60,732 nt of DNA, taken from an uncultured Lachnospiraceae bacterium (lineage in GTDB: Bacteria > Bacillota > Clostridia > Lachnospirales > Lachnospiraceae). The position numbers were made by a program, and so were the translations under genes. The stretch lies in assembly GCA_947178125.1 (NCBI GenBank), contig CAMWXB010000015.1, positions 1-60,732 of the forward strand, given 5' to 3'. The notes below the pieces were generated by a model. The model saw only the letters and a list, made by a program, of their open reading frames with translations. It was not told the DNA's origin and did not search any database. Below are positions 49,581 through 59,302 of the stretch, one piece after another; position 1 is the first letter of the stretch, and each line of letters begins with the position of its first letter.

Positions 49581-50522
49581 TTATGAGACAAATTCTTTTA
49601 CTTTCGCATAGATGCCTTTGCCGTCGAGACCATATTTTTCTACCAGCGCCGCAGCCGTACCGGATTCGCCGAATACGTCCTGCATACCAATCTTCATAAC
49701 GCGGGTCGGCTGGCTTTCGGACAGGCAGTCACAGACAGCGCTTCCCAATCCGCCGATTACACTGTGCTCTTCCGCGGTCACTACCTTTCCGGTCTTCTTC
49801 GCAGATGCAATGATCAGCTCTTTGTCGAGCGGCTTGATCGTATGAATATTGATAACTTCTGCGCTGATGCCGTCTGCTGCAAGCATTTCCGCCGCCTCCA
49901 GCGCGGATGCTACCGTAATGCCGCTTGCAACGATTGTCACGTCGCTGCCTTCTTTCAGCAGAACGCCTTTTCCGATTTCAAATTTATAATCGGGTCTGTC
50001 ATTGATGACCGGAACTGCCGCACGGCCGAATCTTAAATACACAGGACCTTCTTTCTCAATTGCCGCTCTGACAGCCGCTCTCGCTTCTACATCATCTGCA
50101 GGAACGATGACTGTCATGCCCGGAATGGTTCGCATCAGAGCCACATCCTCGTTACACTGGTGGGTCGCTCCGTCTTCGCCGACCGTGATTCCCGCATGGG
50201 TTCCGCCGATTTTAACATTCAAATGCGGATAACCGATGGAGTTACGAACCTGCTCAAAATTACGTCCCGCTGCGAACATGGCAAAGGAACTGATAAATGG
50301 TATTTTGCCGCAGGTAGAGAGTCCAGCCGCAATACCTGTCATATTACATTCCGCAATACCGCAGTCGATATGACGGTCAGGATATGCTTTCTTAAAAACG
50401 CCGGTCTTGGTCGCGCCCGCAAGGTCTGCATCCAATACGACCAGATTCGGAAAATCCGCCCCGCATTCTACCAGCGCATTACCATAGCTTTCTCTTGTTG
50501 CTATTTTCTTTACTTCTGACAT
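49581..50522 (-). CDS. Transketolase, C-terminal subunit
   Basis: 313 residues covering the pyrimidine-binding and C-terminal domains of transketolase. Marks are NLVVLDADLAGATKTGVFKK, FISSFAMFAAGRNFEQVRNS, GATHQCNEDVALMRTIPGMT, GPVYLRFGRAAVPVIN and KVVTAEEHSVIGGLGSAVCD. It forms a complex with the N-terminal subunit encoded just upstream, with a 13-bp overlap. Split transketolases of this kind are frequent in Clostridia and archaea. The place right after araD indicates use in pentose breakdown. GTAGGTGAAGCATT precedes the ATG. Confidence 0.95.
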   Translation of the reverse strand: MSEVKKIATRESYGNALVECGADFPNLVVLDADLAGATKTGVFKKAYPDRHIDCGIAECNMTGIAAGLSTCGKIPFISSFAMFAAGRNFEQVRNSIGYPHLNVKIGGTHAGITVGEDGATHQCNEDVALMRTIPGMTVIVPADDVEARAAVRAAIEKEGPVYLRFGRAAVPVINDRPDYKFEIGKGVLLKEGSDVTIVASGITVASALEAAEMLAADGISAEVINIHTIKPLDKELIIASAKKTGKVVTAEEHSVIGGLGSAVCDCLSESQPTRVMKIGMQDVFGESGTAAALVEKYGLDGKGIYAKVKEFVS

Positions 50523-51346
50523 AATGCTTCACCTACTTTCTCCAAATCTGCCATCGCGACCGCATACTCTTCATCGTTCGGCGCTTTTCCGTGCCAGCCC
50601 ACATTACCTTCCATGAAAGAAACACCTTTTCCTTTCAGGGTCTTGCAAATGATTGCCGTCGGCATCCCTTTGGTATTTCTCGCTTCTTTAAATGCTGCTT
50701 CGAGCTGATCGAAATCATTTCCGTCGATATTGATCACATGGAAATTGAATGCCTCGAATTTCTTATCGATCGGATAAGGAGAACATACATCATCAATCTT
50801 TCCATCAATCTGTAAGCCGTTGTTATCTACGATGACTACCAGATTGTCCAGCTTTCTGTGGCCTGCGAACATGGACGCTTCCCATACCTGACCTTCCTGA
50901 ATCTCGCCGTCACCGAGCAGCGTATATACTCTGTAATCTTTGTCATCCATTTTGCCAGCCAACGCCATACCGACTGCTGCCGAAATACCCTGTCCGAGGG
51001 AACCCGATGACATATCGACACCCGGTGTCTCCTGCATACAGGGATGGCCCTGTAAATAAGAACCGAGGTGCCGCAGTGTGGGCAGATCCTCTACCGGAAA
51101 ATAACCGCGGTTCGCCAGTACGGAATACAGACCGGGCGCCGTATGTCCTTTGGATAATACGAAGCGGTCTCTGTTTTCCATCTTCGGATTCTTCGGGTCG
51201 ATATTCATTTCCTCGAAGTACAGATATGTAAAAATATCCGCAGCAGACAGGGAACCGCCGGGATGTCCGGCCTTCGCGCCATGTACCGCTGTAACGATAC
51301 CTTTACGAACTTCATTAGCTGTTTTCTGTAACTCTAACTTGTTCAT
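50510..51346 (-). CDS. Transketolase, N-terminal subunit
   Basis: 278 residues forming the thiamine diphosphate-binding half. The motif GDGEIQEGQVWEASMFAGHR then NNG is the classical TPP signature. HGAKAGHPGGSLSAADI, SKGHTAPGLYSVL and GSLGQGISAAVGMALAGK are also standard. It needs the second subunit (49581-50522) for activity. AAAGGAG lies about 13 bases before the ATG. The 115-bp gap to araD contains TATGAT in a possible separate promoter, with ACCAC...GTGGT next to it, so expression may be partly independent of the ara genes. Confidence 0.95.
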   Translation of the reverse strand: MNKLELQKTANEVRKGIVTAVHGAKAGHPGGSLSAADIFTYLYFEEMNIDPKNPKMENRDRFVLSKGHTAPGLYSVLANRGYFPVEDLPTLRHLGSYLQGHPCMQETPGVDMSSGSLGQGISAAVGMALAGKMDDKDYRVYTLLGDGEIQEGQVWEASMFAGHRKLDNLVVIVDNNGLQIDGKIDDVCSPYPIDKKFEAFNFHVINIDGNDFDQLEAAFKEARNTKGMPTAIICKTLKGKGVSFMEGNVGWHGKAPNDEEYAVAMADLEKVGEALCQK

Positions 51347-51461
51347 TCTTATAACTATGCTCCTTTCTCATCGCACTGATTCCATACATTGATTTATTCT
51401 TTTATTCATCATACCACAACAGAGCGTGGTTCTCTACTTAAAAATTGCTTTTCTCTTTTTC

Positions 51462-52160
51462 TTAATTGCCCTGTCCGTAATAAGCGTTCGCGCCGTGCTT
51501 CCTGTAGTAGTGCTTATCCTGCAGTTCCTGCGGCGCCGGCTGGATACGGGGATTGATCGTCTCCGCCCTGTATGCCATCTTCGCCACTTCTTCCAGAACG
51601 ACAGCGTTATGCACCGCATCATGGGCATTTTTGCCCCAGGTAAAAGGACCGTGGTTCTTGCACAGCACTGCCGGAACCGCCATGACATCCTTACCCATCT
51701 TCTGAAATTCGCTTACGATCAAAAGTCCCGTATTCTGCTCATAAGCCTCTGCGATTTCCTCTTCCGTCAGACAGCGCAGGCAGGGTACTTCGCCATAAAT
51801 ATAATCCGCATGGGTCGTCCCGTAACAGGGAATATCCCGTCCCGCCTGCGCCCAGCTCGTCGCATAGGAAGAATGCGTATGCACGATGCCGCCGATCTGC
51901 GGATAAGCCTTATACAGTTCCAGATGCGTCGGTGTATCGGAGGAAGGATTATAACGTCCTTCCACCTTATTTCCCTTCAAATCCATCAGTACCATATCGT
52001 CCGGCGTCAATTTATCATAATCCACGCCGGATGGTTTGATTGCAAAAATGCCGGATTCCTCATCAATCTCACTGACATTTCCCCATGTAAAAGTAACAAG
52101 ACCATACTTTGGCAGAAGCATATTCGCTTCGTATACGCGTTTCTTTAATTCTTCTAACAT
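51462..52160 (-). CDS. araD: L-ribulose-5-phosphate 4-epimerase
   Basis: 232 residues of the class II aldolase/AraD family. The active site shows TFTWGNVSEIDEESGIFAIK, PSSDTPTHLELYKAYPQIGG, the zinc histidines in IVHTHSSYAT, CYGTTHADYIYGEVPCLR, and the C-terminal KNHGPFTWGK and YYRKHGANAYYGQ. It turns L-ribulose-5-phosphate into D-xylulose-5-phosphate, the last specific step of arabinose use. The ATG of MLEELKKR is used, with AAAGGAA upstream; the frame is open 17 codons earlier without a better site. Confidence 0.96.
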   Translation of the reverse strand: MLEELKKRVYEANMLLPKYGLVTFTWGNVSEIDEESGIFAIKPSGVDYDKLTPDDMVLMDLKGNKVEGRYNPSSDTPTHLELYKAYPQIGGIVHTHSSYATSWAQAGRDIPCYGTTHADYIYGEVPCLRCLTEEEIAEAYEQNTGLLIVSEFQKMGKDVMAVPAVLCKNHGPFTWGKNAHDAVHNAVVLEEVAKMAYRAETINPRIQPAPQELQDKHYYRKHGANAYYGQGN

Positions 52161-52215
52161 CGTCTCGGATTCCTTTCTTTTTCTGTATTCATAGCAGAAT
52201 CTCTGCCGCAATCTG

Positions 52216-53820
52216 TTACAGATTCTCTACCGCTGCGCGCTCGATCGCAAGTCCATTCGCGTAACGCTCCATGAACTTGTCGAAGCCCTCTACGTCTTCT
52301 TTGTGCGGCGCTTCCTTCGTGCCTTCCTGTCCCGCAAATACTTTTTTCTCAAGGAATGCGGAAAGTGTTTCTCCATCCTCCTTATGCAGCATATAGGAAG
52401 CCAACAGTGCCATACCCCATGCGCCGCCTTCGCCTGCCGTCTCCATAACGCTGACGGAAGCATTGATCGCCGCCGCCATAATGCGCTGTCCGACGCCCTT
52501 GGTCTTGAACAGTCCACCGTGTCCGAACATCTCATCCACCTGTACGCCTTCTTCTTTCAAAAGAATATCCAACCCTGTTTTCAGCGCACCGAGCGCGGTA
52601 AAAAGATGCACTCTCATAAAGTTAGCAAGATTGAAGTTGTCGGATGGCGTGCGCACGAACAGCGGCCGTCCTTCTTCAAATCCCGTAATATGCTCACCGG
52701 AAAAATAGTTATAAGCAAGCAGTCCGCCGCAATCCGCATCGCCTTCCAGCGCCTTGCGGTACAGCGTGCCGAACAGTTCGTTCATATCCACCTTGATGCC
52801 CATGCTCTCGGCAAACTCTTTGAAAATGCCGACCCATGCGTTCAAATCCGATGTACAGTTGTTGCAGTGTACCATTGCGACAAGACTGCCGTCCGGCGTC
52901 GTCACAAGGTCAATGGCATCGTATACTTTCTGCAGTTCTTTCTCCAGAACGATCATCGCGAACACACTTGTTCCTGCGGACACGTTGCCCGTTCTTCTCG
53001 CTACGGAGTTCGTCGCCGCCATACCGGTTCCCGCATCGCCTTCCGGCGGACAGAGCGGAATGCCTGCCTGCAGTTTTCCGGTCGGATCTAACAGGGCCGC
53101 GCCCTCTGCCGTCAGGTTTCCGGCGGACTCGCCTGCTGTCAGCACCTTCGGCATGATTTCCTGCAGTTTCCAAGGGAATTTTTTATCGGCAACGAGTTCA
53201 TCGAACTGTTCGATCATCTTCGCATTGAAACCGCCCGTTTCGATATCGATCGGGAACATACCGGAAGCTTCACCGACACCGAGAACGCGCGCACCGGTCA
53301 GTTTCCAGTGTACATAACCCGCCAGCGTTGTAAAAAAGCGGACTGAAGGAACATGCTCTTCCCCGTTGAGGACCGCCTGATAGAGATGGGCAATACTCCA
53401 TCTCTGCGGAATATGATAGTTGAATACTTCCGTCAGTTTTTCGGATGCCTGTCCGGTAATGGTGTTACGCCATGTGCGGAAGGGTACGAGAAGCTCTCCC
53501 TCTTCATCGAACGCCATATAACCGTGCATCATCGCACTGAAACCAATCGCGCCGATTTTCTGCAATTCCGTATCGTACTGCTTTTTGACATCCTCTGCAA
53601 GACTCTTATAGCAGTCCTGCAGTCCGGTCCAGACATCATCCAGGCTATAGGTCCAGATGCCGTTCTCCAGCCTGTTCTCCCAGTCATGGGAACCGGATGC
53701 GACCGGCGTATTATCCTCGCCCACCAGAACCGCTTTAATTCTGGTAGAACCGAGTTCAATACCGAGCACGGTACGGCCTTCTTCAATCTGTTTCTTTACT
53801 TCTTCTGTTGTAAACCCCAT
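52216..53820 (-). CDS. araB: FGGY-family L-ribulokinase
   Basis: 534 residues. Carbohydrate kinase features are [15 protein letters not shown] (phosphate loop), the MHGYMAF and [12 protein letters not shown] substrate region, [30 protein letters not shown], and the ATP-binding [20 protein letters not shown] near the C-terminus. Position between araA and araD makes L-ribulose the expected substrate. By sequence it is of the xylulokinase-like branch rather than E. coli AraB, which is usual in Clostridia. AAAAGGAGGATGTTACA precedes the ATG. Confidence 0.92.
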   Translation of the reverse strand: MGFTTEEVKKQIEEGRTVLGIELGSTRIKAVLVGEDNTPVASGSHDWENRLENGIWTYSLDDVWTGLQDCYKSLAEDVKKQYDTELQKIGAIGFSAMMHGYMAFDEEGELLVPFRTWRNTITGQASEKLTEVFNYHIPQRWSIAHLYQAVLNGEEHVPSVRFFTTLAGYVHWKLTGARVLGVGEASGMFPIDIETGGFNAKMIEQFDELVADKKFPWKLQEIMPKVLTAGESAGNLTAEGAALLDPTGKLQAGIPLCPPEGDAGTGMAATNSVARRTGNVSAGTSVFAMIVLEKELQKVYDAIDLVTTPDGSLVAMVHCNNCTSDLNAWVGIFKEFAESMGIKVDMNELFGTLYRKALEGDADCGGLLAYNYFSGEHITGFEEGRPLFVRTPSDNFNLANFMRVHLFTALGALKTGLDILLKEEGVQVDEMFGHGGLFKTKGVGQRIMAAAINASVSVMETAGEGGAWGMALLASYMLHKEDGETLSAFLEKKVFAGQEGTKEAPHKEDVEGFDKFMERYANGLAIERAAVENL

Positions 53821-53864
53821 TGTAACATCCTCCTTTTCATAAAACCAGTAATTCCCTGTTGAAC

Positions 53865-55355
53865 TCAGAATGCAGTCATATTCCAGCGCAGTTCTTTCTT
53901 GAAATCACGAATATTGGTATTCTGATCGATGACAACACTTTCGATTCCCATCGCCGCTGCCCAGTCTTCCATCTGCTCCACCGTCAGGTCATAAGAGAAT
54001 GCCGTATGATGCGCACCGCCTGCAAGAATCCATGCAGTCGCTCCGATTTCCATGTTCGGCTGCGGCGTCCAGAATGCCGTACCTACCGGAAGCTTCGGCA
54101 TCGGCTTCTCCACTTTCTTACAATCCACCGCATTGATCAACAGCCGGAATCTCGTTCCGAGATCAACCAGCGAACAGGCAATTGCAGGACCGGTCTTGGA
54201 TGTGAATACGAGGCGCGCGGGATCCTCTCTGTTACCCATCGAAAGCGGACATACTTTGATACCGATCTCGCCTTCCGCTACGGAAGGACATACTTCCAGC
54301 ATATGCGCCTGCAAAATACCTTCTTTGCCGGGTACCAGATTGTAGGTATAATCTTCCATCATAGAAGTTCCCTTCGCGTCTTTGATATCCGCCGTCATCA
54401 GCTTCATCAGGCGAACCATCGCCGCTACTTTCCAGTCGCCCTCCGCACCGAAACCGTAACCTTTTTCCATCAGTCTCTGAATGGAAAGACCGGGTAACTG
54501 CTGTAAGCCGCCCAGCATACCAAAATGCGTAACGACCGCGTGATAAGCATTCTCTGTCAGGAATTTTTCGATACCAATTTCCTGTCTTGCCTGTACCGCG
54601 ACATGTCTTCTGAACTCGTCTAAGTCTCTGCCCTCATCAATAATCTTATACTTGCTGTAGTATTCTTCTACAAGAGCATCCACATCCCCCTGTGCTACAG
54701 CATCGACATATTCTACCAGGTCGTTGACAGAGTAATGGTCGATTTCCCAGCCGAACTTAATCTGTGCTTCTACCTTATCGCCTTCCGTTACGGCCACGTT
54801 ATTCATATTATCGCCGAAACGGCATACTCTGACATGGGATGACTCGATAACGCCGAGCGCTGTCCGCATCCAGCTTCCAAGCTGCTCCTGTACTCTTTCG
54901 GATGCCCAGTGCCCGACAATGATCTTCCGCTCGATTCCCATACGGCTCACGATATGTCCATATTCCCTGTCTCCATGTGCCGACTGATTTTCATTCATGA
55001 AGTCCATATCTATTGTATCATATGGAAGCTCTTCGTTAAACTGTGTATGCAGATGACAAAGCGGTTTTTTGAATTCTTTCAGGCCCAGTATCCACATCTT
55101 CGCCGGAGAAAAGGTGTGCATCCAGGTAATAACGCCCGCACAATCCCCGTCGTTATTCGCATCATTAAAAGTCTTTCTGATGGATGCCTGACTGATTAAA
55201 GTAGGCTTACACACTACTTCAAAAGGCAGCTTCCCGGAAGCATTCAGTCCATCTACGATTTTCGCCGAATGCTCCGCCACCTTTTTTAAGCATTCATCTC
55301 CGTACAGATCCTGTGAACCGGTACAGAACCAGAATTTATAATTTTTTGTCTGCAT
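53865..55355 (-). CDS. araA: L-arabinose isomerase
   Basis: 496 residues, normal length. Markers are [36 protein letters not shown], the metal-binding glutamate in [37 protein letters not shown] and the C-terminal [20 protein letters not shown]. It converts L-arabinose to L-ribulose. The start chosen is the ATG of MQTKNYKFW with GAGAGGAGTCT upstream; an open frame reaches 34 codons further but with no ribosome binding site. It is the first catabolic gene after the four transporter genes. Confidence 0.97.
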   Translation of the reverse strand: MQTKNYKFWFCTGSQDLYGDECLKKVAEHSAKIVDGLNASGKLPFEVVCKPTLISQASIRKTFNDANNDGDCAGVITWMHTFSPAKMWILGLKEFKKPLCHLHTQFNEELPYDTIDMDFMNENQSAHGDREYGHIVSRMGIERKIIVGHWASERVQEQLGSWMRTALGVIESSHVRVCRFGDNMNNVAVTEGDKVEAQIKFGWEIDHYSVNDLVEYVDAVAQGDVDALVEEYYSKYKIIDEGRDLDEFRRHVAVQARQEIGIEKFLTENAYHAVVTHFGMLGGLQQLPGLSIQRLMEKGYGFGAEGDWKVAAMVRLMKLMTADIKDAKGTSMMEDYTYNLVPGKEGILQAHMLEVCPSVAEGEIGIKVCPLSMGNREDPARLVFTSKTGPAIACSLVDLGTRFRLLINAVDCKKVEKPMPKLPVGTAFWTPQPNMEIGATAWILAGGAHHTAFSYDLTVEQMEDWAAAMGIESVVIDQNTNIRDFKKELRWNMTAF

Positions 55356-55492
55356 AGACTCCTCTCTTTCCGCCGCCTCTGCGGCACAAACATTATGATT
55401 GACTTCTCTGCCTATTTGGAAAAAGCTGCCAGTTCGGCAATCATTTATTACCGGCATGGCAGCCCGTTCTCCCTGTTATCTAAAAACTTTTC

Positions 55493-56539
55493 TTATTTTT
55501 TCTTCCGCGCCATAACGACACTCTGAACGATCAGGAACAGACACAGCATAGCCGCGATCGTAATTCCTGTCCACCAGGCATCATCAAGTCCTGCAGAAGA
55601 AACGATATTCTGAATCGTGCTGAGCGACAGAACGCCGACAAACGTACCGAAGATATTGCCGACACCACCCGTCAGCATCGTACCACCGATAATGGACGAG
55701 GCGATCGCATTCATCTCCGCGCCGGTCGCATGGGACGGCGAGCCGGAACCAACATGCAAAAAGTATACAAATCCTCCGATTCCCGCTAACAGTCCGCAAA
55801 GAAGATGCGCCAAAAATTTCGTTCTCTTTACATTGATACCCAGCATCATCGCACTCTGCGCATTACCGCCGACCGCATAGAACTGACGGCCGAGTTTGGT
55901 CCATTTGAGTACGAAGAAAAGAATCGCAACAACTACCAGCGCAACAATAACGCCAATCTCAATATAAGCGTTGACATAGTTTCCGAGTTTATTGACTGAA
56001 CCCATGCCGGGTACAATAATACGAGTCCCTTTCAGCGCTACGAACGCTTCATTTTGTACATTGAACGGATCGGTATTGACAATTGTCGTCATACCGCGGG
56101 CAAAGAACATACCGGCCAATGTAACGATGAACGGCTGAATCTCCAGATAAGCGATCAGAAATCCCTGTACAAGGCCAAAAGCAAGCCCGATTGCAAGCGC
56201 GATCACAATCGCCATGAATACATTTCCGTTATGGAAGTCCAGATACACCGCACAGCACATACAGACAAGCGCGGTGACACCGCCTATGGAAATATCGATT
56301 CCCTTCGTGATCATAACAAGGCTCATGCCGCAGGACAAAATAATCAGCGCCGCCTGTGCATTCAATATATTGAAAAAGGTCTGCGGTTTCCGGAAGCCCG
56401 ATCCCAGAAATATGACTGCACCGATATACATCAATAGAAATACAACGATCGTGATCGTAAGGAGCAGATTCGTATCGGTCATGTTTTTGAATTTATTTGC
56501 CAATCCGCCGGATGCGGATGTTTTATTTTTCGATGACAT
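55493..56539 (-). CDS. Sugar ABC transporter permease (YjfF/RbsC type)
   Basis: About 348 residues with eight to ten membrane helices and the BPD_transp_2 pattern: LNAQAALIILSCGMSLVMIT, GIDISIGGVTALVCMCCAV, GLVQGFLIAYLEIQPFIVTL, GGNAQSAMMLGINVKRTKFL and GGTMLTGGVGNIFGTFVGVL. It pairs with the second permease (56541), as YjfF pairs with YtfT in the E. coli galactofuranose importer. The ATG at 56539 is used with AGGAGGTTGCTTAGT upstream; its A lies just after the stop codon of the preceding gene. Confidence 0.92.
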   Translation of the reverse strand: MSSKNKTSASGGLANKFKNMTDTNLLLTITIVVFLLMYIGAVIFLGSGFRKPQTFFNILNAQAALIILSCGMSLVMITKGIDISIGGVTALVCMCCAVYLDFHNGNVFMAIVIALAIGLAFGLVQGFLIAYLEIQPFIVTLAGMFFARGMTTIVNTDPFNVQNEAFVALKGTRIIVPGMGSVNKLGNYVNAYIEIGVIVALVVVAILFFVLKWTKLGRQFYAVGGNAQSAMMLGINVKRTKFLAHLLCGLLAGIGGFVYFLHVGSGSPSHATGAEMNAIASSIIGGTMLTGGVGNIFGTFVGVLSLSTIQNIVSSAGLDDAWWTGITIAAMLCLFLIVQSVVMARKKK

Positions 56540-56540
56540 A

Positions 56541-57626
56541 CTAAGCAACCTCCTTCGTCTGTAATTTCTTCATGGTCGCAGAGAACCATTCCCTTACTAC
56601 CGGTGCACTGATAACGACCAGAACAATGACAACGACCGCCTTATACGCCGGAAGCGCTGTTGATTTCACATTAAATTTAAACAATGTCTGCGTCAGGAAC
56701 TGAATGACATAAGCGCCAATAATAGACGCCGTCATGTTAAACTTACCGCCGCCGAGCGCATTTCCGCCGAGCGCAACCGCCAAAATGGCATCCATTTCAA
56801 TATCCTTCGCAATGACCGAATAATTGATGGAAGAAACACGGCTTGTTTTGATCAGTCCGACGACTGCAACACACAGACCGAGGATTACGAACGAAAGCAC
56901 TTTGATGACCTGCGGATTCAGTCCGTTCAATCTGGAAGAATTTTCATTAATACCTACCGCCTGTGTATACAATCTTAGGTTCGTAAACTTCAGAACAAGA
57001 CCGATCACGATCATACAGATAATCGCGATAAAAAACGGTGTCGGAATCGGAATACCCGGTATAAAACCGCCAAAATATCCGAAAGAAGGATCGTTAACGA
57101 TCGGCAGCTCATTGTTGTTGATCCATGCCGCAATAGAGCGGCCAGCCGTATAGAGAATCAGCGTTGCGACCATCGGCTGTATTTTAAAGTAAGCCACCAG
57201 CACACCGTTAAACGCGCCGAACAGCATCGCTACGACACAGCATACGAGAAAAGCAACGATGATCGGAGCCTGCAATGTTTCCGGGCGGGTATCCCGACCG
57301 CAGAGCACACGGAGCAATACGCTTCCCGCAATTGCTACGGCCGCACCGACACTGATATCCTGTCCGCCGGTAGCCGCAGTAACGAGCGTCATACCGATTG
57401 CCAGAATCGCAACTTCGGAACCGGAATCCAGAATCGTCACCAAAAAGCCTGACAGAACCGGATTTCCCAGATTATTATAGCCCAACGTGATCTTAAAGAA
57501 ACTCGGGTCTGCAATCAGGTTAAATAAAGCAAGCAAAAGCAGCGCTGCCAACGGAATAAAAATCTGATTCCTGAATATTTTTGTGAAATGATTACTATTT
57601 GATTTTTTTAATTCCTTCGTCCCCAT
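56541..57626 (-). CDS. Sugar ABC transporter permease (YtfT/RbsC type)
   Basis: 361 residues with about ten membrane helices. Signature regions are EVAILAIGMTLVTAATGGQD, ISVGAAVAIAGSVLLRVLCG, GAFNGVLVAYFKIQPMVATL, AVGINENSSRLNGLNPQVIK and DAILAVALGGNALGGGKFNM. With the YjfF-type protein it should form the heterodimeric channel. Its start codon directly follows the ATPase gene's stop (TAGATG), with GGAGGTGACAG upstream, so the transporter genes are tightly coupled. Confidence 0.93.
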   Translation of the reverse strand: MGTKELKKSNSNHFTKIFRNQIFIPLAALLLLALFNLIADPSFFKITLGYNNLGNPVLSGFLVTILDSGSEVAILAIGMTLVTAATGGQDISVGAAVAIAGSVLLRVLCGRDTRPETLQAPIIVAFLVCCVVAMLFGAFNGVLVAYFKIQPMVATLILYTAGRSIAAWINNNELPIVNDPSFGYFGGFIPGIPIPTPFFIAIICMIVIGLVLKFTNLRLYTQAVGINENSSRLNGLNPQVIKVLSFVILGLCVAVVGLIKTSRVSSINYSVIAKDIEMDAILAVALGGNALGGGKFNMTASIIGAYVIQFLTQTLFKFNVKSTALPAYKAVVVIVLVVISAPVVREWFSATMKKLQTKEVA

Positions 57627-59144
57627 CTATCTGTCACCTCCGGCAATGGTATTCATAATCGTTGTCTGGTTCAGTTCGTCACCGGAAAGTTCGCCTACGA
57701 CCTTGCGGTCTCTCATGACGATCAGCCTTGAACAGGTACGCAGCATCTCATCCATTTCGGAAGAAATAAAGGTAACGCTCATACCTTCCGATGCCAGTTT
57801 CAACACCAGTTTCTGGATATCCACCTTTGTTCCGACATCGATACCTCTCGTCGGTTCATCCAGAATCAGGTAATCCGGATGGGTCAACAGCCAGCGGGCC
57901 AGAATGACTTTCTGCTGATTACCGCCGGAAAGCGATTTGATCGGTGTATCCGCAGAAGCTGTTTTGATACTCAGAAGTTTAATATATTCGTCCGCAAATT
58001 TATTCGCTTCAGCCTTGGAGAAAGGTTTAAAGAACCCTTTCAGTACCTGCTGTGCAAGAATCAGATTGTCGCGTACGGACAGTTCTCCGACAATGCCGTC
58101 AATCTTACGGTCTTCCGGAAGATAGGCAATACCCTGCCGCATCGCATCGATCGGTTTGGATATCTTAATATCTTTGCCATCCTTTTTCACCTTGCCGCCA
58201 AGCACTCTGTCTGCACCGAAAATAGCACGGACACATTCGCTTCTGCCCGAACCGAGCAGACCGGTGAATCCGTTTACTTCTCCTTTGTCGATATGGAAAT
58301 TGAACGGCTTGATGCCGGCATCGCTGTAAAGTTCTTCTGCCTCGAATACGGGAGCCGTATCCTTCTTTCTCTCGTATGCTTTCTGTTCGCCCTGAATATC
58401 CGCCATATCGTCAAGCTCTTTACCGAGCATCGCGGAAACGAGTTTTACGCGGGGCAGATCCTTGATTTCGTATTCCCCTACCAGCTTGCCGTCGCGCATG
58501 ACCGTGATCCTGTCGCATATTTCGTATACCTGATCCAGGAAATGCGTAACGAAAATGATGCCGACGCCTCTTTTTTTCAGGTCACGCATCAACTTGAACA
58601 GCTTTGCAACTTCCTGCTCATCCAGAGATGAGGTCGGCTCATCGAGAATCAATACCTTACATTCCATATCTACCGCACGGGCAATCGCGATCATCTGCTG
58701 AACCGCGATAGAACAGCTCTCGAGCTGCTGCGTCGCCGTCGCCGGTATCTCCAGTGACTGTAAGATTTTCTCCGTATCTTCATTCATCTTTTTCCAGTTC
58801 TGATAAACGCTCTGCGTTCTTCCTATGTACATATTCTCTGCGACCGAAAGATTCGGGCACAGCGTAATTTCCTGATAAACGGTACTGATGCCGACTTTCT
58901 GTGCATCCTGCGGCGAGCGGATCGATGCCGGCTTTCCTTCTAACGAAATCGTTCCCTCATCCTTTACATAACCTGACACACCGGTCAGGACTTTGATCAA
59001 AGTTGATTTTCCGGCGCCGTTCTCGCCCATCAGTGCATGCACCTCTCCGGCACGCAGCGTAAAGTCAACCCCCTGTAATGCGCGTACGCCTGGAAAGCTC
59101 TTATGTATATTCCTCATTTCCAATAAAGCGCTTTCTTTCCCCAC
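57627..59144 (-). CDS. Sugar ABC transporter ATPase with two ABC domains (YtfR/MglA type)
   Basis: About 505 residues. The first domain has Walker A GENGAGKST, Walker B VLILDEPTSSLDEQ and THFLDQVYEICD. The second has the usual degenerate Walker A (GLLGSGRSE), signature LSGGNQQKV, YLILDEPTRGIDVGTKVDI and ISSEMDEMLRTC. This fused form is specific to ribose/galactose/xylose-type importers (CUT2). A GTG start at 59144 is chosen because AGGAGG lies nine bases before it; further upstream the frame runs into a hairpin-bearing gap. It follows the binding-protein gene. Confidence 0.93.
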   Translation of the reverse strand: MGKESALLEMRNIHKSFPGVRALQGVDFTLRAGEVHALMGENGAGKSTLIKVLTGVSGYVKDEGTISLEGKPASIRSPQDAQKVGISTVYQEITLCPNLSVAENMYIGRTQSVYQNWKKMNEDTEKILQSLEIPATATQQLESCSIAVQQMIAIARAVDMECKVLILDEPTSSLDEQEVAKLFKLMRDLKKRGVGIIFVTHFLDQVYEICDRITVMRDGKLVGEYEIKDLPRVKLVSAMLGKELDDMADIQGEQKAYERKKDTAPVFEAEELYSDAGIKPFNFHIDKGEVNGFTGLLGSGRSECVRAIFGADRVLGGKVKKDGKDIKISKPIDAMRQGIAYLPEDRKIDGIVGELSVRDNLILAQQVLKGFFKPFSKAEANKFADEYIKLLSIKTASADTPIKSLSGGNQQKVILARWLLTHPDYLILDEPTRGIDVGTKVDIQKLVLKLASEGMSVTFISSEMDEMLRTCSRLIVMRDRKVVGELSGDELNQTTIMNTIAGGDR

Positions 59145-59220
59145 TAAAGTCCACCTCCTGCAATTCATATGTTTCAAAAACAACGGACAGCACGCTTGGC
59201 GGGCTATCCTTATGTTAATA

Positions 59221-59260
59221 AGGCGCGGTGCAGGCCGTAATTCCACGCTGCGCCGCGCCT
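59221..59260. other. Hairpin between binding-protein and ATPase genes
   Basis: AGGCGCGGTGCAG (59221-59233) pairs with CTGCGCCGCGCCT (59248-59260) with one mismatch or G-U pair in thirteen. No strong U-run follows in the leftward direction. Intercistronic hairpins after binding-protein genes commonly stabilise that part of the mRNA and raise its level over the downstream genes. Confidence 0.7.
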
Positions 59261-59302
59261 ATCATCGCTATTATTATAAGCTATTTTCGCTTAAATGACA
59301 AC

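Noticed and set aside
52303..53091. Rightward 262-codon frame over araB
   Set aside because: Antisense shadow of araB; composition is not protein-like.
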